Assembly: GCA_002731875.1 (NCBI GenBank)
Contig: PCCY01000022.1
Location: 1 to 64,000 of the forward strand
Reading direction: 5' to 3'
From: Roseobacter sp.
Lineage (GTDB): Bacteria > Pseudomonadota > Alphaproteobacteria > Rhodobacterales > Rhodobacteraceae
Length of the DNA: 64,000 nucleotides
Position numbers and translations under genes: made by a program. Each line of letters begins with the position of its first letter. Positions within the stretch are counted from its first letter, which is position 1. A model generated the notes under the pieces. It was not told the DNA's origin and made no database searches. It saw only the letters and a list, made by a program, of their open reading frames with translations. This document shows, one piece after another, positions 27,684-38,307 of this stretch.

Positions 27684-28366
27684 GAATTCTTCTCCAATTG
27701 TGCGAGTAACATTTTTGCCGCGGATTGTTCAGCCTGGCGCTTGGAAGGTGCAACCGCCACGGCATTGTGTCCGTTTTCGATCTGCACCCTTATCGTAAAC
27801 AACGGTGCATGGTCCGGTCCCTGACGGTCGGTCTGCACATATGCCGGGGGCGGAAAGCCTCGTGCTTGCGCCCATTCCTGCAAAGCGGTCTTCGCATCAC
27901 GCGCATCTTGTTTGACCGTGTGAATGCGGTCATTCCACAACCTCAGGATCAGATCCTTGGCCGCCGGAAATCCGGCATCCAAATAAACCGCGGCGATAAT
28001 CGCCTCGATCGCATCCCCAAGCAAAGCTTGCTTGCGGCGACCACCGGACAGCATCTCGGACCGCCCCAATCTGAGAACAGAACCGATTTCGATTTCGCGT
28101 GCCACATCGGCGCAAGTTTCCTTGCGGACCAATGCGTTGAACCGGGGGGCCAATTGCCCTTCGGTGGCACCCGGATCAAGCATCAGCAACGCTTCGGCCA
28201 TCACCAGACCCAGCACCCGGTCGCCCAGAAACTCCAGCCGCTGGTTGTCATCGCGATTGGCCGATGACATCGACGCATGTGTCACCGCGCGATTCAGCAA
28301 TTCGGGCTTGGTAAAGTGATACCCGATGCGGCTTTCAAAAGCCTTGAGATCCGCGCTCAGCTTCAC
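27680..28366 (-). CDS. rnc: Ribonuclease III
   Basis: Double-strand-specific RNase that processes rRNA precursors and regulates mRNAs. The 228-residue protein has the nuclease signature [14 protein letters not shown] (acidic residues Glu45 and Asp49) and a C-terminal dsRNA-binding domain ending in [17 protein letters not shown]. The frame is open upstream, but GTG at 28366 overlaps the lepB stop as GTGA and gives the standard length. Era follows with an ATGA overlap. Confidence 0.95.
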   Translation of the reverse strand: MKLSADLKAFESRIGYHFTKPELLNRAVTHASMSSANRDDNQRLEFLGDRVLGLVMAEALLMLDPGATEGQLAPRFNALVRKETCADVAREIEIGSVLRLGRSEMLSGGRRKQALLGDAIEAIIAAVYLDAGFPAAKDLILRLWNDRIHTVKQDARDAKTALQEWAQARGFPPPAYVQTDRQGPDHAPLFTIRVQIENGHNAVAVAPSKRQAEQSAAKMLLAQLEKNS

Positions 28367-29199
28367 TTGATTGCTTTGAAGAAACGGTCGCTGCGCCACG
28401 TCCAGAAAAACAGCATGGACCGTCCTGCCGAACTGAATACAATCCGGTCGGCGCGGCCGATAAGGTTTTCGAACGGCACGAACCCGACCCCACCCGCCAG
28501 TTGGGCAAGACGGCTATCGGCCGAGTTATCGCGATTGTCGCCCATGAAAAAGTAATTCCCTTCGGGTACAGTATAGACCCCGGTATTATCGGACGCTTGG
28601 TTGCCAATATTCAATATCGCGTGTTCGACACCATTCGGCAATGTTTCAATCTGACGGGATTTCTTGCACTCTCCGCCTTCGCCGACGGCACCATTCTCGC
28701 AACGTGGACGCATCCCCTGGGGGCCTTGTCTCGTCATCTCTTCGGTGAACACCCCGTCGTCACGCAGTTTGACGGCTGTCCCGTTAATACTGACCACGCC
28801 ATTGGTCACCTGTATCTTGTCACCGGGCAGTCCGATCAATCTTTTGATATAATCGCGGCCTGACACTGGGTGGCGGAACACGACAACATCACCGCGTTCT
28901 GGTTCCGACCCGAACAACCTGGTATTGTCGCCATCAAATACGCCGCAAATATCTTTTGCATCCACCTCGATCCCAAATCGTGGGATCATTATGCTGGGGC
29001 AGGACGCGTAGGAATAGCCATAAGCCATTTTGTTCACAAAAAGGAAATCACCGATCAGAAGGGTCTCTTTCATTGATCCCGAGGGGATCCAGAATGGTTG
29101 AAAGAAAAGTGTCCGAAACACGCCCGCAATCAACAGAGCATAGACGATTGTTTTGATGGTTTCGACAAATGCGTTGCCGGTCTTTTCCTTGGCGGCCAT
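28363..29199 (-). CDS. lepB: Signal peptidase I
   Basis: Removes signal peptides of exported proteins. The 278-residue protein has one N-terminal membrane helix (about 13-33), the catalytic serine motif PSGSMK with Ser42, and the general base Lys119 in [13 protein letters not shown], then the C-terminal box [11 protein letters not shown]. The rest of the enzyme faces the periplasm. It starts the tightly coupled lepB-rnc-era run, about 100 bases after acpS. Confidence 0.96.
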   Translation of the reverse strand: MAAKEKTGNAFVETIKTIVYALLIAGVFRTLFFQPFWIPSGSMKETLLIGDFLFVNKMAYGYSYASCPSIMIPRFGIEVDAKDICGVFDGDNTRLFGSEPERGDVVVFRHPVSGRDYIKRLIGLPGDKIQVTNGVVSINGTAVKLRDDGVFTEEMTRQGPQGMRPRCENGAVGEGGECKKSRQIETLPNGVEHAILNIGNQASDNTGVYTVPEGNYFFMGDNRDNSADSRLAQLAGGVGFVPFENLIGRADRIVFSSAGRSMLFFWTWRSDRFFKAIK

Positions 29200-29303
29200 A
29201 GGGGCGCTCCTGATAATCTGTTTGATGGCTACATGCGGCCACCATCAGCGCGAGTCAAGCAAAGCCATGCCTGTGCACGCCCCGATAGGGCACGATGCTA
29301 CCG

Positions 29304-29717
29304 TTAAGGTGTTTTTAACGTTGTAGGCACGGCTTCAATCACCACAAATGCCTGCGCCCAGGGATGATCGTCGGTCAACGTGACATGGATTATCGCCTCG
29401 TGTCCGGCCGGGGTCATCTGCTCCAGACGTTCCGCCGCCCATCCTGTGACCTCCATCACGGGCTGGCCTGTATGCAAGTTGCTAACGGCCATGTCACGCC
29501 AGGCTATTCCCATTCTCAGCCCGGTTCCAAGCGCCTTGGAACAGGCTTCCTTGGCGGCCCAACGTTTGGCATAGGTGCCAGCTATATCGCGACGACGTTC
29601 TGCTTTTTGTTGCTCCACCTGCGTGAATACCCGGTTCCGAAACCGGTCCCCAAAGCGGTCAAGCGTTCCTTGGATACGCTCAATATTGGCCAGATCAGTT
29701 CCGACACCTAAGATCAT
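29304..29717 (-). CDS. acpS: Holo-[acyl-carrier-protein] synthase
   Basis: Transfers 4'-phosphopantetheine from CoA to acyl carrier protein. The 137-residue protein starts [15 protein letters not shown] with the metal-binding Asp, and has [15 protein letters not shown] with the catalytic glutamate, both diagnostic of AcpS. It lies between pdxJ and lepB, a conserved order (pdxJ-acpS-lepB-rnc-era) in proteobacteria. Confidence 0.96.
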   Translation of the reverse strand: MILGVGTDLANIERIQGTLDRFGDRFRNRVFTQVEQQKAERRRDIAGTYAKRWAAKEACSKALGTGLRMGIAWRDMAVSNLHTGQPVMEVTGWAAERLEQMTPAGHEAIIHVTLTDDHPWAQAFVVIEAVPTTLKTP

Positions 29718-29806
29718 AGGGACGCCCTTGTTCTTTTTGGGATTTGATATGCCTTCATGCGCAGACCACGGTTTGCATTTTCAGGCCCTGTTACCTGACA
29801 GATTTT

Positions 29807-30559
29807 CTAATCAGCACGCGCATCATCCATCAGACGGCGCATTTCGTGTATGGCCGGACCAAGACCCAGAAAAATCGCCTCGCCTATCAGAAAATGCCCG
29901 ATGTTCAACTCCTGAACCTGCGGAAAAGCGGCAATGGGCGACACTGTGTCATACGTGAGGCCATGGCCCGCATGGATCTCCAGACCGAGCTCATGCCCAT
30001 AGCGTGCCATCTCCTCAAGCTTTTGCAGTTCTTTTTGTGCTTCCTCCCAATGCCCTTCGGCAAAGGCGTCACAATAGGCCCCGGTGTGTAGTTCTATAAC
30101 CTCGGCACCTATCCGATTTGCCGCCTCGATTTGACGCCGGTCTGCGGCGATAAAGATACTGACGCGACAGCCCGCTTCGCGCAAAGGCGCAATGAAATGA
30201 GCCAAACGGTTTTCTTCGCGCGCGACCTCTAATCCGCCTTCAGTCGTGCGTTCTTCGCGCTTTTCGGGGACAAGGCAAACCGCATGAGGTTTATGGCGCA
30301 ACGCGATGGTCTGCATTTCCTTGGTCGCGGCCATCTCGAAGTTCAGAGGCACGTTCAGGACTTCTTGCAACCCTTCGATATCTGCGTCGGTAATATGGCG
30401 GCGGTCTTCTCGCAGATGCGCCGTGATACCGTCGGCACCGGCCTCCTGTGCGGCGCGCGCTGCACGCAAAGGGTCGGGATAGGCACCACCACGAGCATTT
30501 CTGACCGTGGCTACATGGTCGATGTTAACTCCGAGTCTAAGCTTACCTTGTGCCGCCAT
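29807..30559 (-). CDS. pdxJ: Pyridoxine 5'-phosphate synthase
   Basis: Condenses 1-deoxyxylulose-5-phosphate with the PdxA product to form pyridoxine 5'-phosphate. The 250-residue TIM-barrel protein shows [17 protein letters not shown] near the start, [16 protein letters not shown] and [10 protein letters not shown], all characteristic. The frame opens 12 codons earlier, but the ATG at 30559 is the normal start; it lies inside the end of the DUF2062 gene (17-base overlap). Confidence 0.96.
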   Translation of the reverse strand: MAAQGKLRLGVNIDHVATVRNARGGAYPDPLRAARAAQEAGADGITAHLREDRRHITDADIEGLQEVLNVPLNFEMAATKEMQTIALRHKPHAVCLVPEKREERTTEGGLEVAREENRLAHFIAPLREAGCRVSIFIAADRRQIEAANRIGAEVIELHTGAYCDAFAEGHWEEAQKELQKLEEMARYGHELGLEIHAGHGLTYDTVSPIAAFPQVQELNIGHFLIGEAIFLGLGPAIHEMRRLMDDARAD

Positions 30560-31238
30560 GATCTTTTCCTTCTCGTAATGACCGCTCTGCACCACGTTTT
30601 GCTTCAGCCTTCGCCGCAGCCTTTTTCTTGAGCGCCTCGAACTTCGCCTTTATCACCCCACTGCGGCGTTTTTGATACGCGCGCAACAACGGAACCGATA
30701 GGTAATAGGCGACCGTTGCACAAATCATTCCGGGAACGATACCCCCGATAAGATACGGATAGAACACCTGTCGCCAAAACACTGCAAGCCCGGTCCAGTC
30801 CATATCGCGGCTGGTGAAAATTGCCACGAGATTTCCCAAAAGATCATGACCGGCGTCAAAGAACTTACCGCCGAAAGATCGGTTTTCACCTTCCACCATC
30901 GTGGTTCCAAGGATCCAGTGCCCCATGGAAAGCGATGACAGCCCGATAGGAACATAGGTAAGCGGATTACCGAAAAAGGTACCCATCAATGCCGCAAGAA
31001 GGTTTCCACGCATCACCCGCGAGATCAACGCGGCGACGATGAAATGCAGGCCGTAAAACGGCGTGAACGTCGTGAAAACGCCCGCCCAGATACCGCGCGC
31101 GATACGCTCGGGCGTATCGGGAAGCCGCCGCATCCGGTGTTTGACATAGTGAAACGCACGCGTCCATCCGCCACGCGGCCACATGAATTCAGCCATGGCG
31201 CGCAATGTCGGCTTTGGATCGCGGCGTTTAAATATCAA
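30543..31238 (-). CDS. DUF2062 membrane protein
   Basis: A 231-residue membrane protein with three hydrophobic segments and the DUF2062 pattern ([31 protein letters not shown]). Function is not established. The start is a TTG at 31238 preceded by AAGGAAG at the right distance. The C-terminus is Lys/Ala-rich and cytoplasmic. It sits between rsh and pdxJ and overlaps the pdxJ start. Confidence 0.82.
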   Translation of the reverse strand: MIFKRRDPKPTLRAMAEFMWPRGGWTRAFHYVKHRMRRLPDTPERIARGIWAGVFTTFTPFYGLHFIVAALISRVMRGNLLAALMGTFFGNPLTYVPIGLSSLSMGHWILGTTMVEGENRSFGGKFFDAGHDLLGNLVAIFTSRDMDWTGLAVFWRQVFYPYLIGGIVPGMICATVAYYLSVPLLRAYQKRRSGVIKAKFEALKKKAAAKAEAKRGAERSLREGKDHGGTR

Positions 31239-31272
31239 TGGTTCTTCCTTGGCACTAAGCTGCGTGGTCGGG

Positions 31273-33423
31273 TTATGCGCCTTTTTCGCCTTGCTTTGGT
31301 TGCTTCATATTGCGGTATCGACTGATCTCGGCCACCTCGCTTTCGGCCTCGAGCGTCGGCATCAGGGAATGCAGATGCTCGATGTCTCGAAGCTCGACAT
31401 GGATCAACAATCGATAAAAATCGGGTTTTCTGTCTAAAAATTCCAGATCCGAGATATTGGCCTTTGACTGACCTATCAAGGTGCAGATCCGCCCCAACAC
31501 CCCTGCCCCGTTACCGATGGTCAGATCCAGAGTCGCCCCGTAAACCGACGGGTGCGGACCATCATGCCAGCGCAGGTCCAACCACCGCTCGGGTTGAGCT
31601 TCGTAGGCAGACAACCTTTCGCAGTCGATAGAATGGATGGTGACACCCTTGCCACGATAGGTAATCCCGACGATGCGTTCACCGGGCAAAGGTTCGCAAC
31701 ACGGGGCACGGTCATAGGACTGGCCTGGCTCAAGCCCGACAACGGCCCGCTTTTTGTCGATCTGTTCACCAGGTTTCGGTTGGAGATTGGGATAGACCGC
31801 CTGGACAATTTCGCGCCCCGTCAGTTCGGCCGAACCCAGCCGGGCCAACAGATCTTCTACGTCGGCAAGCCGTAGGTTTCGCGCGGCGGTGCGCAGGACC
31901 TTTTCGGTTGCGGTTTTATCCATCTGCTCGAATGCGGACCGCGCGAGCTCTCGGCCCAGACTAACAAACCGGGCCCTGTCGACCTCGCGGAGCGAGCGCC
32001 GGATCGCGGTCTTCGCCTTGCCGGTCGTCGCGATGTCAAGCCATGTCACCTGCGGCGTCTGGCCCTGTGCTGTTATGATCTCGATGGACTGACCATTCTT
32101 GATGCGCGTCCATAACGGCACGCGCATGCCGTCGATTTTGGCACCGACACAGGCCGATCCGATCCGCGTATGAATCGCATAGGCGAAATCAATAGGGGTC
32201 GCTCCGCGGGGCAGCTTAACCACTTCGCCCTTGGGCGTGAAGCAGAACACCTGATCCGCGTACATCTCAAGCTTGACGGCCTCGAGAAAATCTTCGTGAT
32301 CTTCTTCGGAGTCCAACTGCTCCGTCAACTGTGCGACCCATTTGACGGGATCCACCGCGAACGGGTTGCGGGTCCGAACCCCGTCGCGATACGACCAATG
32401 CGCCGCAACGCCGGATTCTGCAACATCGTGCATCTGGCGGGTCCTGATCTGGACCTCGACCCGTTTGCCGTCACGGCCCGAAACCGTGGTATGGATCGAG
32501 CGATACCCGTTCGATTTAGGCTGACTGATATAATCCTTGAACCGACCAGGAACGGCCCGCCAACGTCCGTGAATGGCACCAAGCGCACGGTAGCATTCAT
32601 CCTCGGAGTTCGTAATTGCCCGGAAACCATAAATATCTGACAGACGGGAAAATGATTGCTCTTTTTCCTGCATCTTTCGCCAGATCGAATAGGGCTTCTT
32701 GGCACGGCCGAAGACTTCAGCCTCGATGCCTGCCTTCTCCAACTCGTGGCGCATGTCACCAGTGATCCGCTGAATCACGTCGCCGGTTTCGCGCTGCAAC
32801 GTAATGAAGCGCCGGATGATCGACTGCCGCCCTTCGGGGTTCAATACCCGAAACGCGAGATCCTCAAGCTCTTCGCGCATCCACTGCATACCCATGCGGC
32901 CCGCAAGTGGCGCATAGATGTCCATCGTTTCGCGGGCCTTCTGAATCTGCTTATCGGGGCGCATCGACTTGATGGTGCGCATGTTATGGAGCCGGTCCGC
33001 GAGCTTGACCAGGATCACGCGTAGATCCTTGGACATAGCCATAAAGAGCTTGCGGAAATTTTCGGCCTGCTTCGTCTCAGTTGAATTCAACTGCAAGTTC
33101 GTCAGCTTGGTCACGCCGTCTACCAATTCGGCGACATCGCGGCCAAACATCTCTTCTACCGACGTGAATGACGCCTTGGTATCTTCGATCGTATCATGAA
33201 GGAGCGCCGTGATGATTGTCGCATCATCAAGCTGCTGTTCGGTCAGAATTGCGGCGACTGCAACCGGATGCGTAAAGTAAAGCTCACCAGAATGACGGTA
33301 CTGGCCTTCGTGCATGCGCTGGCCATAGTCAAAGGCCAGACGAATCTGATTTTCATTTGTTTTAGGGTTATAGGCGCGGACAAGCGCGATAAGGTCGTCA
33401 GCCGTAATGTCGGCGGTATTCAT
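31273..33423 (-). CDS. Bifunctional (p)ppGpp synthetase/hydrolase, RelA/SpoT homologue
   Basis: Makes and degrades the alarmone (p)ppGpp. The 716-residue protein has an HD hydrolase domain with intact HD at 76-77 (ALLHDTIED), a synthetase domain with IYGFRAI and RFKD at 294-297, the RxKD form typical of bifunctional enzymes, then a TGS domain (FAYAIHTRIGSACVGAKI) and a C-terminal ACT domain. As the only RSH gene seen it is likely the main enzyme. It follows rpoZ as in E. coli spoT. Confidence 0.95.
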   Translation of the reverse strand: MNTADITADDLIALVRAYNPKTNENQIRLAFDYGQRMHEGQYRHSGELYFTHPVAVAAILTEQQLDDATIITALLHDTIEDTKASFTSVEEMFGRDVAELVDGVTKLTNLQLNSTETKQAENFRKLFMAMSKDLRVILVKLADRLHNMRTIKSMRPDKQIQKARETMDIYAPLAGRMGMQWMREELEDLAFRVLNPEGRQSIIRRFITLQRETGDVIQRITGDMRHELEKAGIEAEVFGRAKKPYSIWRKMQEKEQSFSRLSDIYGFRAITNSEDECYRALGAIHGRWRAVPGRFKDYISQPKSNGYRSIHTTVSGRDGKRVEVQIRTRQMHDVAESGVAAHWSYRDGVRTRNPFAVDPVKWVAQLTEQLDSEEDHEDFLEAVKLEMYADQVFCFTPKGEVVKLPRGATPIDFAYAIHTRIGSACVGAKIDGMRVPLWTRIKNGQSIEIITAQGQTPQVTWLDIATTGKAKTAIRRSLREVDRARFVSLGRELARSAFEQMDKTATEKVLRTAARNLRLADVEDLLARLGSAELTGREIVQAVYPNLQPKPGEQIDKKRAVVGLEPGQSYDRAPCCEPLPGERIVGITYRGKGVTIHSIDCERLSAYEAQPERWLDLRWHDGPHPSVYGATLDLTIGNGAGVLGRICTLIGQSKANISDLEFLDRKPDFYRLLIHVELRDIEHLHSLMPTLEAESEVAEISRYRNMKQPKQGEKGA

Positions 33424-33459
33424 GCCTGTCCTGCCTTATTGCCCCGCAGGGCGCGGGCG

Positions 33460-33813
33460 TTAGCCCTGCCCCTGTGCCGCCATTAACTGCCGCAAGAGCA
33501 TCTCTTCAGACATGTTGTCTTCTTCAGGCTTATCCTGTTCGCCACCCATAAGCAGGGCCATTGCGTCTTCTTCGGGCTCATCGACCTCAATCTGGTGCTG
33601 ATTGCTTTCGATCAGACGCTCACGAAGATCATCTGCCGATTGGGTTTCATCAGCAATTTCACGAAGCGATACAACAGGGTTCTTATCGTTGTCGCGATCC
33701 ACGGTCACCGGAGATCCCGCAGCAATTTCACGGGCACGATGCGCGGCAAGCATGACGAGCTCGAACCGATTTGGCACTTTATCTACACAATCTTCGACGG
33801 TGACGCGGGCCAT
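33460..33813 (-). CDS. rpoZ: RNA polymerase omega subunit
   Basis: A 117-residue omega subunit that supports assembly of RNA polymerase. The N-terminus [20 protein letters not shown] is nearly invariant in proteobacteria, followed by AAHRAREI. The acidic C-terminal tail is longer than in E. coli, as usual for alphaproteobacteria. The stop codon lies in a potential hairpin GCAGGGC/GCCCTGC (33446-33469) between rpoZ and rsh. Confidence 0.96.
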   Translation of the reverse strand: MARVTVEDCVDKVPNRFELVMLAAHRAREIAAGSPVTVDRDNDKNPVVSLREIADETQSADDLRERLIESNQHQIEVDEPEEDAMALLMGGEQDKPEEDNMSEEMLLRQLMAAQGQG

Positions 33814-33883
33814 AGGGATGCTCCAATCATGAATCCTTCAAGAAGCCGACTATTTAGAAGCCATCGTTCCAATTTACAAGGGC

Positions 33884-34486
33884 TTATTCGACCAGTCTCA
33901 CGCCCTTTTTATCTTCTGCGGGCAAAGCGTTCAACATCTCGCGTACCGATTTTTTTAGTACCGGATGCACCCATTCCGGCGCAACATCTGCCAAAGGAAC
34001 CAGAACAAACGCGCGGTCTTGCAATCTGGGGTGGGGCAAAATCAGCTCGGAAGGTGCTTGATGTGCCTGTTCAATTTCCGAGAGCCGTCGCCAATGCAGA
34101 TAGGTTTCAACGTCAGGCCGAATCTCTGTATCAACGGCCAACAGGTCAAGATCAATGGTTCGAGGACCCCATCGGACCAAACGCTCACGCCCAAACCTTG
34201 TCTCGATTCTGTGTAAAAAATTCAGGATTTGCTCTGGGCATTGAGAAATTGAAATTTTTATTGCCGCGTTGATAAAATCTGGACCCGACCCACTAGGGTG
34301 TGCATAGGTTGTATAGAGCTTACTGCACGCGAGAATCTCGGCCTCTGAATTTTGTATAATTTCCATTGCTTGCAAGACAGTATCCTTGGGATCGCCAGCA
34401 ACCGACAATTGATTACTTCCCAGTGCGATTAGGGCAATGTTGTCTTTTGTAGGCCGATCATTGCCGCTCGCAGTATTTGTCTTCAC
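33884..34486 (-). CDS. folK: 2-amino-4-hydroxy-6-hydroxymethyldihydropteridine diphosphokinase
   Basis: Transfers pyrophosphate from ATP to the pterin precursor of folate. The 200-residue protein has IALGSN near the N-terminus and the HPPK signature RWGPRTIDLDLLAVD. The start appears to be GTG at 34486 after AAGGGGCGG. It is AT-richer than its neighbours in places. It precedes rpoZ on the same strand with a 70-base gap. Confidence 0.94.
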   Translation of the reverse strand: MKTNTASGNDRPTKDNIALIALGSNQLSVAGDPKDTVLQAMEIIQNSEAEILACSKLYTTYAHPSGSGPDFINAAIKISISQCPEQILNFLHRIETRFGRERLVRWGPRTIDLDLLAVDTEIRPDVETYLHWRRLSEIEQAHQAPSELILPHPRLQDRAFVLVPLADVAPEWVHPVLKKSVREMLNALPAEDKKGVRLVE

Positions 34487-34614
34487 TTGCCGCCCCTTAA
34501 AAAATCCTTAGTCATACACAAATTGTAATATGTACGAATACAAAACATTATGAATTTATTCTACATTTCACGCGCCGACGTTTGGATAACGACGCATTTA
34601 AAAAGAGGTCGATA

Positions 34615-35157
34615 ATGTTTTACAAAGACGAACGACTGGCGTTGTTCATCGACGGGTCAAATCTGTATGCTGCCGCAAAGAACCTGGGCTTTGACATAGA
34701 CTATAAGTTGCTACGTCAAGAGTTCATGCGCCGAGGCAAACTTTTACGCGCCTTTTATTATACAGCCTTGTTGGAGAGCGAAGAATACTCACCGATCCGC
34801 CCGTTGGTTGATTGGCTGAACTACAATGGTTTCACGATGGTAACGAAGCCTGCGAAAGAATATACCGACAGCATGGGTCGCCGAAAGGTGAAGGGCAACA
34901 TGGATATCGAACTGGCGGTCGATGCGATGGAGCTTGCTCCGCATCTTGATCACATCGTTATCTTTTCCGGCGATGGCGATTTCCGCCCCCTCGTGGAAAG
35001 CCTGCAACGGCAGGGTGTACGCGTATCCGTCGTCAGCACCATCCGCAGCCAACCTCCGATGATTTCGGACGAACTGCGCAGGCAAGCCGACAATTTCATT
35101 GAGCTCGAAGATTTACGGGATGTGCTTGGCCGTCCGCCCAGGGAAGAGAATGAGTGA
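34615..35157 (+). CDS. NYN domain (LabA-like) protein
   Basis: A 180-residue predicted PIN-like nuclease of the NYN/LabA family. It has LALFIDGSNLYAAAK with the first acidic residue and Asn, VDAMELA in the middle, and VIFSGDGDFRPLVESLQRQG with the second and third acidic positions, so the expected metal-binding cluster is intact. RNA cleavage or binding is inferred from the family. The ATG at 34615 follows AGAGGT; an upstream TTG in frame is not needed. A weak hairpin CCCGTG/CACGGG (35165-35193) follows the stop. Confidence 0.88.
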   Translation: MFYKDERLALFIDGSNLYAAAKNLGFDIDYKLLRQEFMRRGKLLRAFYYTALLESEEYSPIRPLVDWLNYNGFTMVTKPAKEYTDSMGRRKVKGNMDIELAVDAMELAPHLDHIVIFSGDGDFRPLVESLQRQGVRVSVVSTIRSQPPMISDELRRQADNFIELEDLRDVLGRPPREENE

Positions 35158-35444
35158 AAAATAACCCGTGCCATCATGTACTGACAACACGGGCAGAACA
35201 TCTGAAAATGCCTTTCGCGGTCGCTAGTAATTCACGCTTCGCATGCCCCAGTTTACCCTAGGGAAGCGATTCGGACCATACCACTCTCCCGTAAATTGTT
35301 AAGATGTTAAAATTCATGGGGAAATCTTAGTTTTCTGAAGATAAAAGCGATTTTTCGCAGCTTCAAAGGCGTGATTACGCCTAGCCGTGGTCTGGACCCC
35401 GCCGAGCAGAGACCTTACCTATGGCCCACCGCAAGGAGTCACCC

Positions 35445-36395
35445 ATGCCCAAACCGTCCCTGATCCTATATCTTGCTGCTCCGCGCGGGTTCTGCGCCGG
35501 GGTCGACCGTGCCATCAAGATCGTCGAGATGGCGATCGAAAAGTGGGGGTCACCGGTGTATGTGCGTCATGAAATTGTCCATAATAAATTCGTCGTCGAC
35601 GGATTGCGCGACAAGGGTGCGGTGTTTGTGGAAGAACTGTCCGAATGCCCCGACGACAGGCCAGTGATATTTTCGGCGCATGGGGTGCCAAAAGCTGTGC
35701 CTGCGAAAGCCGAAGCGCGGAATATGGTGTATGTCGATGCGACCTGTCCTTTGGTAAGCAAGGTACACATAGAGGCCCAACGACACGCCGAAGCCGGGTT
35801 GCAGATGATCATGATCGGTCACGCCGGCCATCCCGAGACAATAGGCACCATGGGGCAGCTTCCCGCAGGTGAGGTTCTGCTCGTCGAAACACCGGCCGAT
35901 GTAGAAACGGTACAAGTCCGCGACCCGGCCAAGCTGGCATACGTCACGCAGACCACATTAAGCATCGATGACACTGCGGAAATCGTCGCGGCGCTGAACC
36001 GGCGCTTTCCTTCGATTGTTGGGCCCCACAAAGAAGACATTTGCTATGCCACCACCAACCGCCAGGAAGCGGTCAAGGCGATGGCTCCGAAATGCGACGC
36101 GATTCTGGTTGTAGGTGCTCCAAACTCCTCTAATTCCCGCCGCTTGGTCGAGGTCGGCGCACGCGCCGGCTGTGGATACGCACAGCTCGTTCAGCGTGCA
36201 CACGATATTGACTGGCGTAGCCTGGAAGGTATCGCAAGCATGGGCATCACCGCAGGTGCGTCGGCCCCGGAACAGTTGATCAACGAGGTCATTGATGCCT
36301 TCAGGGACCGGTATGATGTTACCATAGAAATGGTCGAAACCGCTGTAGAAAACGTAGAATTCAAAGTGCCGCGCGTGTTGCGGGCATCGGCATGA
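35445..36395 (+). CDS. ispH: 4-hydroxy-3-methylbut-2-enyl diphosphate reductase
   Basis: The last enzyme of the non-mevalonate isoprenoid pathway, making IPP and DMAPP. The 316-residue iron-sulfur protein has cluster cysteines in APRGFCAGV (Cys17), [11 protein letters not shown] and [10 protein letters not shown], together with the [11 protein letters not shown] loop. The ATG at 35445 follows AAGGAG. The 287 bases upstream contain two small inverted repeats (GCGA-TTTT-TCGC near 35348 and AGGCGT-GATT-ACGCCT, 35367-35382) that could form the leader. It overlaps the next gene by an ATGA. Confidence 0.96.
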   Translation: MPKPSLILYLAAPRGFCAGVDRAIKIVEMAIEKWGSPVYVRHEIVHNKFVVDGLRDKGAVFVEELSECPDDRPVIFSAHGVPKAVPAKAEARNMVYVDATCPLVSKVHIEAQRHAEAGLQMIMIGHAGHPETIGTMGQLPAGEVLLVETPADVETVQVRDPAKLAYVTQTTLSIDDTAEIVAALNRRFPSIVGPHKEDICYATTNRQEAVKAMAPKCDAILVVGAPNSSNSRRLVEVGARAGCGYAQLVQRAHDIDWRSLEGIASMGITAGASAPEQLINEVIDAFRDRYDVTIEMVETAVENVEFKVPRVLRASA

Positions 36396-36844
36396 CAGAT
36401 GTGCCCCGGGCGCCGCTGTGGATCGGGCTGGCAAGCCTGATCCCTTTTGTCTGGGGGGCTTTGACCTCTGCAAATCAATCTTTGGCGCTCTGGGCTGCCA
36501 CGACATTGGGCGGACGGTTTGTCGGCCCATATATACAGCTATTTTACGGGGCGGTAATCCTGGCATTCATGTCGGGCATACTGTGGGGCTTCGCCACCAA
36601 GGTCGAAGGACCACGCGCAACCACCGGGTATTTGCTTGCCGCCGTCCCCGCGCTTTGGGTGTTTTTCATGACAGGTGGTGGCCCCGTCAGTGCGGGGTTC
36701 AATCTTATGTTCGGTTTTGCCGGTTTATTGGTGCTGGATTTTGCCTTTTGGCGGTGCGGCCTGGCCCCCGACTGGTGGATGAAGCTACGCATTCCGCTGA
36801 CGGCAATTATCTTGATTTGCTTAGGGACCGCAGTTTTCCTGTAA
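36392..36844 (+). CDS. DUF3429 membrane protein
   Basis: A 150-residue membrane protein with about five hydrophobic helices. The pattern [17 protein letters not shown] then [28 protein letters not shown] matches DUF3429, whose role I do not know. Coupled to ispH by ATGA. The following 130-base gap contains inverted repeats AGTGACG/CGTCACT and CCCTA/TAGGG (36930-36947). Confidence 0.85.
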   Translation: MTDVPRAPLWIGLASLIPFVWGALTSANQSLALWAATTLGGRFVGPYIQLFYGAVILAFMSGILWGFATKVEGPRATTGYLLAAVPALWVFFMTGGGPVSAGFNLMFGFAGLLVLDFAFWRCGLAPDWWMKLRIPLTAIILICLGTAVFL

Positions 36845-36974
36845 GCCGCCCCTGCCAGTGACGTTTATGCGGCTCACACGAATGCGTCACTGCTATTCAG
36901 ATGGGCCGGCACAAGGATCAAAGTTCATGCCCTAGAGTACGATAGGGGCTGGACGCCGCCTGCCCAGACTAGAT

Positions 36975-37442
36975 ATGTCTGCGCGCATGGCGAAGCTGAT
37001 TGCATACACCGATGGAGCCTGCTCAGGTAACCCCGGCCCTGGAGGCTGGGGAGCATTGATGCAAGCGATGGAGGGCGACAAGGTCGTCAAACAACGTGAG
37101 ATGAAAGGTGGGGAGCCCAACACCACTAACAACCGAATGGAATTGATGGCCGCGATAAGCGCGCTGGAAGCGTTGGCGCGCCCTACCGAAATCACGATCG
37201 TCACCGATAGCAACTACGTCAAAAACGGCATCACCGGCTGGATTCACGGCTGGAAAAAGAATGGCTGGAAAAACGCTGCGAAAAAACCAGTGAAAAATGC
37301 CGAGCTTTGGCAAAGACTGGACGAAGCAAACGCCCGCCATTCCGTCACCTGGAAATGGGTCAAAGGTCATGCTGGTCACCCAGAAAACGAACGTGCCGAC
37401 GAATTGGCGCGGGCCGGCATGGCACCGTTCAAGGGCAAATGA
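36975..37442 (+). CDS. rnhA: Ribonuclease HI
   Basis: Degrades RNA in RNA:DNA hybrids, including R-loops and primers. The 155-residue protein has the catalytic Asp in [17 protein letters not shown], the Glu in [10 protein letters not shown], Asp in VTDSNYV and the late His/Asp in [16 protein letters not shown], all intact. ATG codons at 36975 and 36987 are both possible starts. Its stop overlaps the next start (ATGA). Confidence 0.95.
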   Translation: MSARMAKLIAYTDGACSGNPGPGGWGALMQAMEGDKVVKQREMKGGEPNTTNNRMELMAAISALEALARPTEITIVTDSNYVKNGITGWIHGWKKNGWKNAAKKPVKNAELWQRLDEANARHSVTWKWVKGHAGHPENERADELARAGMAPFKGK

Positions 37443-38062
37443 CGCTTCTCGGCCTGCTTGATTACGCATCGGTTCTGGTTTTTGCAATCACTGGTGCGCT
37501 GGTGGCAAGTCGTGCCCAGCTCGATCTCGTTGGGTTTGCGTTCATTGCCTGCCTCACTGCATTGGGCGGTGGAACGTTGCGCGACTTGTTGCTCGACCGT
37601 GATCCGATTTTCTGGATCAACAACCCCATGTATCTTGGCGTCGGCGTTCTTGCGGCGTTGATCGTATTTTTCACCGCACATTTGCTGGAAAGCCGATATC
37701 GCGCATTGATCTGGCTAGACAGCTTTGCCTTGGCCGTTGCCGTGGCGGCTGGCACCGGCGTCGCGCTTTCGCTTGAACAATCGCCGACAATCGTGGTTCT
37801 GATGGGCATCATAACGGGTTGCATGGGCGGATTGATGCGCGATGTCGTGGTGGGTGAGGTTCCTTTGGTGCTTAAACAGGGCGAACTGTATGTCACCGCC
37901 GCCTTTGCCGGATCGACAGCTGCGATCGCCGCACGCGCCATACTCGGCGAAGCGGCTACAGCACTGGTTATCGGGGCCTGTGTCACATGGGTTCTGCGGG
38001 CAGGATCTTTGTATTTCGGCTGGCACCTGCCAGTGTACAAAAGCCGGCCGCCGCGCGTCTGA
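37439..38062 (+). CDS. TRIC-type trimeric cation channel family protein
   Basis: A 207-residue membrane protein of the UPF0126/YicG family, now known as prokaryotic TRIC channels. Two similar halves each carry a GGTLRDLLL or [13 protein letters not shown] motif near helix ends. About seven transmembrane helices can be seen. The start at 37439 overlaps rnhA; the frame also runs upstream but the helix starts here. Ion specificity is not inferred. Confidence 0.88.
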   Translation: MTLLGLLDYASVLVFAITGALVASRAQLDLVGFAFIACLTALGGGTLRDLLLDRDPIFWINNPMYLGVGVLAALIVFFTAHLLESRYRALIWLDSFALAVAVAAGTGVALSLEQSPTIVVLMGIITGCMGGLMRDVVVGEVPLVLKQGELYVTAAFAGSTAAIAARAILGEAATALVIGACVTWVLRAGSLYFGWHLPVYKSRPPRV

Positions 38063-38064
38063 GG

Positions 38065-38304
38065 CTATTTTCGCCGCCAATGAAACGGCACGATGATCAG
38101 TGCGCCGATCGACGAAGCGATGGCATTCAGCCCGGCTGAGCTAAATCCGATACCGAACATGAGGCGCACGAAATAAAACAGGAATGCGCCGCCCACGCAG
38201 ATGATGATCGACGCTAGATAACCGTTCCGGGTAAAGCCGGTTCTTTCCGCGACATAGCCAACGATGCCAGCGATCACAACAGTACCGATCATTGTCGGAA
38301 ACAT
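38065..38304 (-). CDS. Small GlsB/YeaQ-like membrane protein
   Basis: A 79-residue protein with three hydrophobic segments (about 3-18, 30-49 and 57-73), glycine-rich in the way of the GlsB/YeaQ/YmgE (transglycosylase-associated) stress-response family. Assignment is by pattern only. It ends two bases from the convergent TRIC gene and lies just upstream of the fmt stop codon, on the fmt strand, probably as the last gene of the def-fmt cluster transcript. Confidence 0.55.
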   Translation of the reverse strand: MFPTMIGTVVIAGIVGYVAERTGFTRNGYLASIIICVGGAFLFYFVRLMFGIGFSSAGLNAIASSIGALIIVPFHWRRK

Positions 38305-38307
38305 GTT